This document shows positions 1-11,300 of a stretch of 64,000 nt of DNA, piece by piece. The position numbers were made by a program, and so were the translations under genes. Origin of the DNA: Plumapathes pennacea (taxonomy: Eukaryota > Cnidaria > Anthozoa > Antipatharia > Myriopathidae); contig OZ038463.1 of the NCBI GenBank assembly GCA_964036295.1, positions 27,267,069 to 27,331,068 of the forward strand. Reading direction: 5' to 3'. The notes below the pieces were generated by a model, which was given only the letters and a program-made list of their open reading frames with translations, was not told where the DNA came from and ran no database searches. Position 1 is the stretch's first letter. Every line of letters begins with the position of its first letter.

Positions 1-1068
1 AAACAAGTTCTCTGTTTACTCTAATACACAAAATGGTTGCAATGTGTTATTTAGTTTCGTTGTGATCGTTTTGTAGGTTGGAAATGACGCAAGCCTACTC
101 AAGCTCACCTTCGACGTACTATCAGTCAATGTGTCCCTTTACGTAGTTCCACAGCCTCGGCGAGGACAGCTTGTTCCAAAAACTCGCTGTGTGGAATTCT
201 GACAGACTTTAGGCCTTATTAACCGTTTCACTTCCAAGCTCATAATGCATATTCCCCTAACCTTTTAAGAGGAACTTGTATGAATAGTGTAGTGAGAATC
301 AATAGTTTAATCAGCTATCATCTGATCGCAGATCCATTAGATTGACTTGGTCAGCGGTATTCGAAAAAATCTTGGCTCTGCGATCGCAGATCCATTCAGG
401 TTAATTGACTTGGCCGGTGGTATTCGAAAAATCTTGGCTCTGTAATCGCAGATCCATTCAGGGAACTTGACTCGGCAGTATTTGAAACGAAAACTGGCTC
501 TGCGATTGCAGACCTATGTACTGGTTAACTTTCATCGGCACTCTTGTTAATCTCGCAATAATTTATAGTTAATTTCTAGAATAAAACCGCGCTTTTGGCA
601 GAAATAAATGACATGGCCAGATTTCCTCGGCGAAGAAGAAAACTATGCAATGCGCATTATTTAGGTATTCTGGTGGATTTCATTGAATATCATTATACTT
701 TGTCGAATTCAAGGTTATCTTTGCAAATTTCGGAGGTGTTCAATAAATATTGGCATAATTTTTGCAAGAAATTGGAGTCAAAATGATATTTTAGCCATTT
801 TCGACACTTTAGAATATCGAAAGTTATTCTGGAACGTGGGATAACCTCTCCTTCACAGTTAAAGATTAACTAGAGGGAGATATGTGATGCGTTTTTTCGC
901 GTAACGTACACTATAACAAAAAAATGTGAAATCAATTCAAATTAGCCAATTTAATGATCAAAACGTCTTCAAGCAATAGAAAATTATATTTTTGTCAGAT
1001 TAAAAAAATTCTCAGATTTTAGCTGTACGCCCGTGCGTACGTGCGTATATGGTAGCTACGCCCCTGGT
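1..1068. other. Intergenic DNA, no gene recognised
   Basis: Apart from the tandem repeat at 324–519 this stretch shows only short AT-rich reading frames without family motifs or splice context. A small frame near 595–786 was judged to be chance. A poly-A run lies just beyond it at about 1146–1162. Confidence 0.5.
324..519. repeat. Short tandem repeat, about 60-bp unit, 3+ copies
   Basis: The phrase GATCGCAGATCCATT recurs at about 324, 382 and 444 and in degenerate form at 504. Between the copies lie similar runs containing TTGACTTGG, a GGTATTCGAAAAA-type tract and CTTGGCTCTG. The period is 58–62 bp and the copies diverge progressively. No ORF or transposon terminus is attached to it. It reads as a minisatellite-like array of unknown origin. 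Confidence 0.75.
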
Positions 1069-1559
1069 TTTGAGCGGGTTCACATAAAAAACAATTCGAG
1101 CTTATTAAATATGCATGCCTGAGTCTGGTGCATGCAGTCCAGAGTAAAAAAAAAAAAAAAAGAAAAAAATCGCACAGGAAGCCTATTTAATTGTACTGCC
1201 TATGAATTCAAAATTGGAAATCAGTGTTCCTTTTTTTTCCGTACTACGACGGCCGACCAACTTCAAAATTTAAGTATTAAATTTTGAGAACGTTGCTTGG
1301 CAGACTGTATAAATTAATTTGACGTGCCGACCGTGGGAAATACGACTTTGTCACGCAATCGACTCTTTTTTCAACGCAAAAGTATAACACACACCTACCC
1401 ATTCTTTTTCTCCTTCCTTTGCGTGTAGCACTTGACTTCGAAGAAAAGATTGAGTCAACATTTCGGTAAAACAAAGGTTGCTCAGTTGTTGAGCAGTACG
1501 AAAGTAAAAGTCCAATCAATGGCAGAGCAAGGGGGTATCTGCGATTATCGTATTTCTAG
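1069..1559 (+). mobile_element. Helitron family H, copy H1 (3' part)
   Basis: The 3' portion of a repeat that recurs at 10614–12080, 40954–42541 and 62308–63871. It is truncated at its 5' side near 1069 and ends in a short hairpin-like segment followed by TATTTCTAG, then a host T. That is the 3' signature of a Helitron (hairpin, CTRR, then T). It shares diagnostic variants with copy H2 at 10.6 kb, for example GTTGCTCAGTTGTTGAGCAG and the CCAATCAATGG form, which copies H3 and H4 lack. The 47 bp directly beyond its terminus also match the flank of H2. Confidence 0.75.
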
Positions 1560-1606
1560 TTATTAAACTTGAAAAATCTATTAACCTGTTACCAGTGCTT
1601 GTCAAA
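1560..1606 (+). other. 47-bp flank identical to flank of Helitron H2 (DENND11 intron)
   Basis: Read base by base, this 47-nt stretch immediately after the Helitron CTAG terminus is identical to the reverse complement of 10567–10613, which directly abuts the 3' end of Helitron H2 inside DENND11 intron 2. It is not part of copies H3, H4 or H5. It is best read as host flank carried along by 3' read-through; a small segmental duplication is the alternative. Confidence 0.8.
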
Positions 1607-1683
1607 GGCTACTCTTGTTGGGAGCACCAAAGTAAAAGTCCCATCAATGGCGGAGGGGGTATCTGCGATTATCGTATTTTTAG
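1607..1683 (+). mobile_element. Helitron family H, 3'-terminal fragment H1b
   Basis: A second Helitron-H 3' end directly follows the 47-bp flank. It carries the H3/H4-type variants (GGCTACTCTTGTTGGGAG and CCCATCAATGG) and ends in a slightly decayed TTTTTAG before T. Its subtype differs from adjacent H1, so the locus is a junction of two different copies. Confidence 0.7.
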
Positions 1684-4600
1684 TATTAAGATTAATGGTG
1701 GATGAGTTATATGAGGTTAAGGGAGTGATCGAGTGGCGAAGTGAAGTATAAATTAAAACGATGTGCGTTAGTACGTGATTATATGCTGTAGCGCTAAAAT
1801 GGGGTCCGTGTCAGGGCTTGTATTTGTGTAGGGAACATTTTTGGTAGGGAGACATGTAGTTGGGGTCGGTACTTAACACGTGTGTTGGGCAACAAAGGGG
1901 ACGGGAGCGAAGAGCAAATAAAACCGAGAATACAATAAACAGAGAACTGAAAAACGAAGGGATTAGTGAAGACGCTAACACAATAACAGTAATTAATAAA
2001 AGTGGAAGTTAAATGGGTGGTGTAGGATAGAGCGCTCTAAAAGGTGTGCCGAACTAATGACCATCATTTGAGGTTTGTCCGTCGAAGCAACCGCGCTGTT
2101 CTCATCAGGGGCATAGTAACGCGGTTGCTCTATGAAGGTGAAAGTAGTTCCTTCAATAGTACGTGTTTCGAAATGGTAGGCGTGCGCCATCCATGCCCGA
2201 CACGATCAACGGTTACAAACTTTTGGCCCTGGCCGAGTTGAGGGTGAAGGGAGAAAGGCGAGGGAAGATGGTCAAGACTTGGACACAAGGAGGGGAGGGA
2301 AAAAATTAGGTGGAAGGAATTGACTTACCTCGAATCTTGACTTTAGTCGATGTTGACAGACAGACCCCCGGAGCATGGGCTGCATGTGGCCTACTCAGTT
2401 ATGCACCGTTCAATTCCAGCTCTTACCATCATCTTCCCTCCCGGCCAACCCCCGGGGGTTTGTGAAACAAATTTCGTGGGACTACAAATTCCTGCCCCCG
2501 AGCCGGCACCAGCAATTACAAATTGCCCGCTCCTCAGGCAAAAGAAACGGGAATCTGGCCGCGTTTACGATCGGTTGTCGAAGTGATCATTTGCCTTGGA
2601 GTTCGAACACTATGCCGTGTCGTTTCTATGTCCACTTTGAGTTACACCTCTTCACTTTGAAATATATTTTTCGTTTCTACAAATGCACTAGTCGGTGGAA
2701 GTGCGGACTGATTTAGACGACCTCTGCTTTGGGTGGCCATCCTGGATTTTTACGATTAATCATTCCCCCGCCCCCACCCCCGGGGCAACACCTTGCTGTA
2801 CAAATTCCCCGCCCCCGGGACACAGGGCCTGACAAATCCCCGGGGTACTATGCACGGGAGGGGGGGATGGTAACAGCTGGAATTGATCGATGCATTAATC
2901 TAGCTCTCTTAAGAGCAGATATCACACTATTCTTAAACTATCAAAGTTCAAGTTAACTGGCAGTGCGCGTCTCTCTTCATTTAGTTTTCAGTAGTTATGC
3001 AGTGACGTTTCAGCAATGGTCCTCGACTTTGATATACAGCTAATTTAGAGAGCCAGACTACAAGTAAGCGTACATACTTAAAGGCGCACACGCCTGGTTG
3101 TCATTAGAAAGAGAAGCCGAGAGATTGATTTGAGAGAGAACCTTCAGACCAGACTGTAAAGTGTGTGTAGACTTGGAACAAAAGTTTTAAATCCCGGATA
3201 CCTGAAAGAGCCACAGCGATAAAAACTCCTCGTATCATATTTCTCAATCAGTGACACTTGAAGTCCAAGGAGCTCATCTCTTCATCGGGCCAAAAAGTTT
3301 ATCCAGGCTTCAGAGCGCCCATCAAACTAAAGTTAGTCCCATACAATCGTTGTTAATTCTTTATTATGTTCTTACTTTATACTTCTATCCATGCAATTGA
3401 TGCAAACCCGTCCGGCCGTATCGTGAATAAATATTTTTGTCTGAACTTTCATTTAACGCGGTCAAGAGTCTGCAGCACACAATCATTGTAAACCTCGTGC
3501 ACACATTATCTTACTTTAGCTTTAGCTATGCAGTCCCCAGTTTGCAGAAGAAGCAAAATGTTGTCGAAGGCTTTCCAAAATAAATGTATCACTGCAGTAC
3601 CTATTATAACTTTACTGGTTTTACGGAAGATATTTCTATAATAATGGTAATTCTTAAGTTTATTTATTCAATAGATTTTACTATATTCAAGCTAGAAAAG
3701 CAGAACGAGTTAAGTAGCACTTGCTTTCATTTTCTCTTGATGATTGGATTCATTACCTGTTATAGGAGATTCGCTATAGTTCAGTTGTTCGACCGGTTGT
3801 TCGAAAGCCGATTAAGATAATCCAAGATTAACGAAATTCTTTCTCTCGACCTCTGCCAATAAACTGCAGGGTTTTGTTCGAAGATGGATTAAAAAGCTTC
3901 CTCCAGCTCGAAACGTATCAATAAAGTCGTTGTGGACAAAACCTTCACATGTTCAGGCTAAATCTAGACCTAATCCAGGATAAGCCCTATAGTGCTTTGA
4001 AAAACCGGGCCCAGGAACATATCCTCCTGCAGCTCATTAGCACACTAGTGCCTCTTAATCCCTTAATCCACGAGGTTTTGGCCTTAAAACTTTCTGACCA
4101 TCCAGCTTGACTTGTTATTGCCTATAATTAAAAGTTAACTCATTCATGTTGGGAAACGGTATGAACTAGCAAAGCGAGGACACAACTATGGTGGCAACGT
4201 TGCAGTGTCCTTCGATGTTTCCAGGGTGGTAAAACGTGCAGCAACATTGTTGCGCTCTTCGAGAACACAAAACGTTTTTCAGAAACTATCTTTTGTGACG
4301 AGGACACAAATTTGTGTTCGTAACAAATGTTTCGCGTGTGGCAAAACCGGGGCAACATTTGGGAAACATGCGCGCGCTATCAGTGTTGCAGTCACAATGT
4401 GTCCTCTTTTTGTCAGGCCTTTAGACTTCTCGAGCGACGCCAGCACAGGAGTCTTTGTCTCAGTGGAGACAGCCTCAATGCAAGCGCAGCAGTGCAGTGT
4501 TTTCCTTTTGCTTGCGTCGGTCGTGAAGATCAGGCCTTGTCGACTCAAGCGCATGGCTAACTTACTGTTATATAGGAAGAGCCGGAGGCTGACGCCTGAT

Positions 4601-4770
4601 TAAATAGCACTTAGGTTCTTTAGAACTAGAATCAACTTGTTGAGCCAATACTCCATACTAGGCTGTTTACCATTATTTACACCAAGAGTCCTGCCCAGAA
4701 AAATACGTATTGTAGAGCCATTAGACCTGATCCTATACGGAAATGCAGATGGGCAACCACAGCTGCACCC
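1684..4770. other. Intergenic DNA, no gene recognised
   Basis: There are many short frames on both strands but none with a recognisable domain or convincing splice sites. About 2430–2870 is unusually C/G-rich, with repeated CCCCCGGGG-type stretches. A 65-codon minus-strand frame at 1993–2190 has fairly protein-like composition, but no family was recognised. About 3000–4140 shows nothing notable. A 132-codon frame at 4205–4603 overlaps competing frames on both strands and is probably spurious. Confidence 0.45.
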
Positions 4771-5031
4771 AAAGAGACCCTCTCACCGTAGATGCTTTGC
4801 GCGCTCAGTGACTGACAGCGGCCATTTTCGTATCATACGAAAATGGCGGATTCTCATGTTTTTTTCACGTTTCATCGCTAAATAAATCAGCAGACTCAGA
4901 AAGTGTATTAAATACGGCAAGCAGCGACAGTCACATCGATCAGTCATAACGTAGGCGCCTCAGGAAAGTCGAGCTCCAGATGTAAATATAAACATGGGCG
5001 CGCAAAGCATCTACGGTGAGAGGGTCTCTTT
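4771..5031. mobile_element. MITE with 34-bp terminal inverted repeats
   Basis: The left end (4771–4804) reads AAAGAGACCCTCTCACCGTA and continues GATGCTTTGCGCGC. The exact reverse complement stands at 4998–5031. The roughly 260-bp interior has no ORF. The right end runs into TTTAAT, leaving a possible TTAA target. The layout (AAAGAG start, GCGCGC inner edge) resembles the longer TTAA-flanked element at 40790–43616, suggesting a related non-autonomous family. Confidence 0.8.
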
Positions 5032-5379
5032 AATACAGTAAAGCCAGCCAAGTGTTAGGATATTGTAAAAATATGTTCAATGGCGCAAAAAATAAAATTG
5101 AAATTAGTTTGAATTAAAATTGAGTTACCCGACCAAGCAACGAACAAAGACCACCCATCGTCAAATCAACCATTTTGGATACAGGGAAGTCTTGGGTTAC
5201 AGTTTCGTACGTGACCACTGCTGCCATGGTGATCGATTATTTCCATGAAGAGATATTTGTAATGTACATTTTACGTCAGAAGCCACAACGAAGCAAAGGC
5301 ATATTTTGTATCCTGAAACGATCTTTTTGCCGTATTCGTTTGGTTTTCCTGTTCAGTTGCTGTTACTGTTGATAACGAT

Positions 5380-8300
5380 TCAGGTTATGAAAGGGCAGCA
5401 TGTTACCTCTGGTATAAGTGCATTAATGCCGTAAAGTTCCGCCAGATCTGCCAAGAACTGACTGTCCGCTTTAGGATCGAGTCCGAGCTTTCTCACTGAC
5501 TCTGGTTTCAAAATTCTGTCCTCGGTTGATGCTACCTCGAAAAGTGTTTGGAAGATTGAGTTGTTCAACTTGACAAAAAATCTGCGGAAAAATCAACACA
5601 GAACAATAGGCATTATTAAGATAAACTGATCACTTCAAAGGCGTCTGTACTGATAAGTTGGATGTGAAAAGTGTGACGAAGGGGACGGGGGTGGGGGGAT
5701 GGGTGGGGGGGGGGGGTGGGGTTAGGGGTGGAGAGTTGCCCGCATTGCAGACTAGGGTAAGTATTGAACAATGCCACAGAACAAGATGCGGTCAAACTAA
5801 AACACTAGATCTGCAATGCGTACACGTGTCTAGTACGAGGCAGTTGAATCAAATTCTTCTTGGCGACGTTTTGCAACAGGATCTCGTAAGTTCTTGTGAT
5901 TGGCTAATGATCAGTTGCGACGGATACATACCAGAAGGGTTTGTTGTGATTGTCTACGGGCATTTGCAACGAGCAATGATAGATTTTTTTATCAATAAGT
6001 TAACATGGTTTTAGATTATAACAGCATCACAACAAAACAGCACTACGTCCTGCCAGGGCCACTTCAACATAAACTATATAATACGAAATTCAATACACAA
6101 AACAACGAACAAACCTGGTGTACATCTTCTCGTCGTCCACAACTTCCCCTCCAGTATAAAGTTGCTCTTTTCTGTTGAAGAAAGTCCTCTGCTTAGGAGA
6201 CCGCGATAAGCCACTTTCATGATACTTTGCAGCCCGTACAAAAGAAAGTCTGTCATTTAAACCCCACCGCTCAATTGGTTTTGTTACTACTGACATAATT
6301 GTATTATGGGCAGTTCTCTACTTTTCTGGCCAAGTTTTATCACAAGGTGATCCCAGCCTCGCGAAATGTGAATGATTGTGAAAATGGCTTCTACGTGCGC
6401 TGTTCCTTGCACCTCACGGATATCCTACCTCACTCCCTTTTCTCCTTTCTTTCGTTTTTCTTCTTTGTTTCTGTTTTGGTTTCTGTCTTCCTTCCTTTCT
6501 TGCTTCTCCCTCATTCCTCACTCATTTTTGTCTCCTTTCTTTCATACGTGCCTATCCACGTGGTCCCCTCTCTTGTGTTCTCGCTACACATCTCACCTGT
6601 ACGACTCGAGAGCGTGTAATCTCTCCTTGTCCGCAGAGTTTACATGTCCTATACCACTCAAGTGTTGTCTGCAACGGATGTTTTGATTGTCCACATAAAC
6701 ATCGTACACGTCATTTTTACTCTCAAATATCTTCTCTGTTGTACCTGTAAAGAAACATCTGTTCAACATGCGCTGAATTTTCGTTTTGACCCCTAAGAGG
6801 AACTAAAATGGGTGTGGCTCGAGCCTATTTTGACCCCTAAAGGTACCAAATTTTGTAACGAAAACTGACATTCATAAGATTATGTGACTGTAAGCTTGTG
6901 CACTGATAACAGTTTTCTCTGGTGGCGTAAAATAATCCATTCGACGGACACCCAATCCCGAAACAGTTGGCGTTTGATGTTGAGCACCCTAAGCGGTACC
7001 AAAACCCGTGATTTTGACCCCTAATGGCGAGTTCACACTTGGGTGCCCAAGCACTAGTAACCGGGCACCGCCACAAAATTAAACGCGTTCACACTGCAAA
7101 CCGGGTCCCGCTTTAGTGCTCAAGGTCGAGACCTTGTACTCGAATTCCAATGCCCGAATTCTGGCGTGGGTACTTGAAAAAAAGGTGTGCACATTAGTAC
7201 CCAGCGAGAATCGTGCTCGGGTACCAAGTGTGAACGCACTATAAGAGGTACGACAGGCATCCCCGTCCTTTTGAATATGGGAGTCCCCTCCCCTCCCCAG
7301 TATGCAGTATATAGCATATATGTATAAAGTACGCTGTATTTTCGCGGTATCTTTCTGGGTTATAAAAGAGTGGACCACTTGCACAAAAAAGTCATCAAAT
7401 CTGCAGTACCCGGTGGGCCCAATGGTGATGATTGCTCTATGGCAGCACCTCATGTTTTGTGCTATAAAATGTGCCACTATCAAAGACAGTTTAACTTGGA
7501 AAACAAAACGCACAATGATCACTTACATGCGACATAATTCCTGTGTTCGTGAAGTGAGCCAAGGTCAGCGACATTTGTGAAAAACAAAGGATTACTACCA
7601 GTCTCAAATCCAAAAGGAATACCATGACTTGACAATAAACAGGCACAGTACACTGGAACCAAAGCAGGTTGTTAGTCACACAGTGATGTACATTGTATAC
7701 ACGGCACACACACTGTACAATATACAATAATCAAGGTCAAAACCCATTAGGAGACTGGGCATAGAACTTACAAACATTCACAAATAGACATTGTTTCAAT
7801 AATTTAATGCAATTATTGCATTAACGTGTTGTAAAAATAATGTGATGTGCCAACAAACTAGCATGAGCAAATTCTCAATGCGAGAATAAAAACCGATTGA
7901 GAATTTTAGTTTTCAAGCATCAATAAACTGTGATCATTATATTCAAAATAAGATGATGATGATCATTATATCTATCACTCTATATCAATTGTCATTATAC
8001 ATTTGAAAGTAATTACACCATATGTAATATGCAGTGTACAGTTGCATAAATCTTACCTCTGTAACAGACAATCCCCACTGGTGGTGGAGAGAAAAACAGA
8101 ATCCGCTTCTGAAGTAACACAAGCTTCCAGAGAGCAAATATATTCTCACCAAAGAATCTGAGGAACTGGGAGAAACATCCAGCAGGGTGTGTGATCTACC
8201 AGGGAACAGAGCCTGAGTTCAGAATACTGGGCATGCATAACCTGACCAGGCTAATTTTTCCCCCGGCCTAAGAGACTGGGGATAGAGGCTCGCGAGAAAG

Positions 8301-11300
8301 AAAACATGAACTCAGGTTATACCTCTATAGTGGTACTCACTGACACCAGCCTACCAGATTATGAGCCCTGTGCCCCACCATAATGTTCATGACAATCTTG
8401 TTGTCCCCTAGATTACACTCTGTCATTATCGTATCACACAAGCACAGTGTTGAACCTCTCTACAACAGCTGTTTGCAGGCACTGAGAAGAGTGGCTGCAG
8501 TGGGGAGGCAGGGCTGAAATTTTATGACATTTTATGAACTGTGAGAGGCTGTTGATGTACATGTATGGAAGTTCGACTGTAACCCATTCTTATGTTGTAA
8601 TATTGCAGTCCATAAGAGAAAGGTGAAGTCTACTGCATGGGCCCAGTCAGTCATCGACATTAAGGTTTTAGGTTGGTTGCCCTTTGGACTGTGGATTGAC
8701 TTCAAACAATTGGATGCTTCATAATTTCTGGTTGACTTGCCTGAATTTACCTGCCCGGCCAAAAATTTTTGGTTGCCCTGAGCACTGCCAGTTGTTCAGT
8801 GCTCTAGTATTGCTAATCCTAGATTACTGTCAGTTTGGATGCTGGGAAATTTTCCTCAAACATTAAACTTTCACATTTTGTTCGTCAAGAGGCAAATTTG
8901 AAATACAACGCTTATTGAACGAGCTTTAAAGTTGCAGCCCAGAGCACTGAAGGAGTTGCCAGTAAAACAATCTCTTGCACACTCTTAAAATTCTTGACTG
9001 CCATCTTCAGGCCTCTAAAATTCATAAGCACTATATAACAGGTACAGGAAACTTTCATCTGACAAACTTGATTGTTTACAAGTTCCTGGATGTACTGTAA
9101 ACAAAAACATCAAATTGCCTGTACAAGAGGGCCTCTTCAAGATAAACTTGAATTCAGTCATTTGGAATTCCAGGATCAATGAAAAAATTAATTATTATAT
9201 TGTGGTTTGTGATCTGGCCCATACACTGCTTCTAGAGTGGATTTCTTACTCTGTTTTTGTTTACAAGTGTGCATGTGCTTGCCCCTCCACCCAGGATAAC
9301 ATTTCTTTTTACTTTAACTGCATATGTTACATTACCTTCAGTGCTGGTATATCTTCCAGACTGGGGTGTTTTGGAGAGGGGACATAATTATTCTGTAGAA
9401 TACAATGCTTGTAGTTGTGGTAATAGTTTTGCAGATCTTCAAAATGACCAGGACTCTCTAACTGCCTCCTGATAGGAAAGAAAGTTCTACATAAGATTCC
9501 ATGCCATCTCTATACCTACTTTATTGCATTTGTTACCAAAAGTAAATACAGAAGAACCCCACTAACTCAAACTTGGTTAACTTGAACTCCCTACTACCTC
9601 AAACTCAAACACATTTCCCTAGGATTTCCCTTTCAGTCATTTCCTATGGGCTAACTTGAACTCCTGCTAACTCAAACTATTTCTCATTTCCCCTGGCAGT
9701 TCAAGTTATTGGGTTCTACTGTATCTTGGTAAAACTATGACAGTACCAACCCTTGGTCCTTGTTTAGATTATGTGGCAGTTTGCATGCACAGAAATTTAA
9801 CCTGATCACCATCTACAGTTGTATACCAATAGTAGCACAGATTAGAGGGAAAATGTTTGTCATTCACTTATTCACAAGTCGTGAGATTTGTAATTTTCAA
9901 GAAAGTTCATTATTTGCTTTGACCTATTCTTCATTATCTTGGTGATCCTAGAACATGTACATTCAAGTACTTCGTAACTTACATATAAGTATCAGTGCTT
10001 TTTTTTTTACTGAATACTGGCTGCAAAACTTTTACACATTGTCATTGTTAAAAAAAAGATACAATGAAGAATTTGATGATGCACAAAGTAGTACACACAG
10101 GTAAAGAATGAGGCACAAATGGATGAAGCAATATTCAAAGGTTTCTCACCTGACTTCTTCCTCCAAGAATGGCATGTGCGTGTGTAATGATGTGTATCTT
10201 GAGCACAATATGCCCACAGATTTCATCCTTGCTCCACGTTCATCTGTGTTCTCAACTGTCATCTTCTCATAACAGCTAAGCCCATATTGATTGTCCTTGG
10301 TTTTGAAATATCTGGAGAAAAATGGCCATGAAGGAAAAAATGTATTTAAAATATAAAACATTCATGTACACTGCGCAATCTGTCAAGTTGTCAAAGAGCT
10401 GGCATATTACAGGAACTGAGTTACATTCATTTTTATACTTGTGCAAAAAGAAAGTTGAACCTTTTGAAGCAAAAAAGAAAAAGAAAAGAAAAGGAAATTG
10501 AAGAAATGAGTTTACTAGCCTAGAATCTGAGGCACCAATATATTTTCTTGCCAGTCCGCTGTCCAATTTGACAAGCACTGGTAACAGGTTAATAGATTTT
10601 TCAAGTTTAATAACTAGAAATACGATAATCGCAGATACCCCCTTGCTCTGCCATTGATTGGACTTTTACTTTCGTACTGCTCAACAACTGAGCAACCTTT
10701 GTTTTACCGAAATGTTGACGCAAATTATTTTCTTTGAAGTCAAGTGCTACACGCAAAGGAAGGAGAAAAAGAATGGTGTGTTATACTTTTGCGTTGAAAA
10801 AAGAGTCGATTGCGTGATGCCCTACATATTTCCCACGGTCGGCATATCAAATTAATTCATACAGTCTGCCAAGCACGTTCTCAAAATTTAATACTTAAAT
10901 TTTGAAGTTAGTCGGCCGCCGTAGTATGGGAAAAAAGGAACACTGGTTTTCCAATTTTGATTTCATAGGCAGTACAATTAAATAGGCTTCCTGTACAATT
11001 TGTTTTTACTCTGGACTGCACGCACAAGACTCAGGCATGCATATTTAATGAGCTCGAATTGTTTTGTACTATGTAAACCCGCTCAAAACAGCATGATTTC
11101 TCCCAGAATCAAAGCAAAACTTGAACGGTTTACTTCAAATTATACATGGGCTTCAGACCTAGTCATACTTCAAAGGCTTGTGAACCATTCTCGCTGCAAT
11201 CACCGTGTGTCAGATTACAGCATTTGTTACAGTTTTAGTCTTGAAAGAAAAAACAAGACATCTAACTAAATCATTCTCTAAGTTCCGATTGCTCTGAGCT

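Noticed and set aside
324..519. Direct repeats spaced like a CRISPR array
   Set aside because: The whole 60-bp unit is repeated, with no unique spacers, and the context is eukaryotic; this is a tandem repeat.
1993..2190. 65-codon minus-strand ORF starting MAHAYHFETRT
   Set aside because: Protein-like composition but no family recognised and no neighbouring exons found; too short to call.
4205..4603. 132-codon ORF
   Set aside because: Several competing frames on both strands, no motif, no codon or splice support.
5686..5735. Gly-rich N-terminus of a 118-codon ORF
   Set aside because: Caused by a G-homopolymer-rich tract just upstream (plus-strand sense) of DENND11 exon 9; possible G-quadruplex but no gene.
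6299..6686. Overlapping Ser/Phe/Leu-rich ORFs
   Set aside because: Polypyrimidine tract in a DENND11 intron; also overlaps DENND11 exon 7 on the other strand.
8532..8762. Candidate extra DENND11 exon between exons 4 and 5
   Set aside because: Exon 4 (phase 0, ending LK) joins exon 5 (ITHPAG) directly in frame and total length fits the family; the candidate has no good splice sites.
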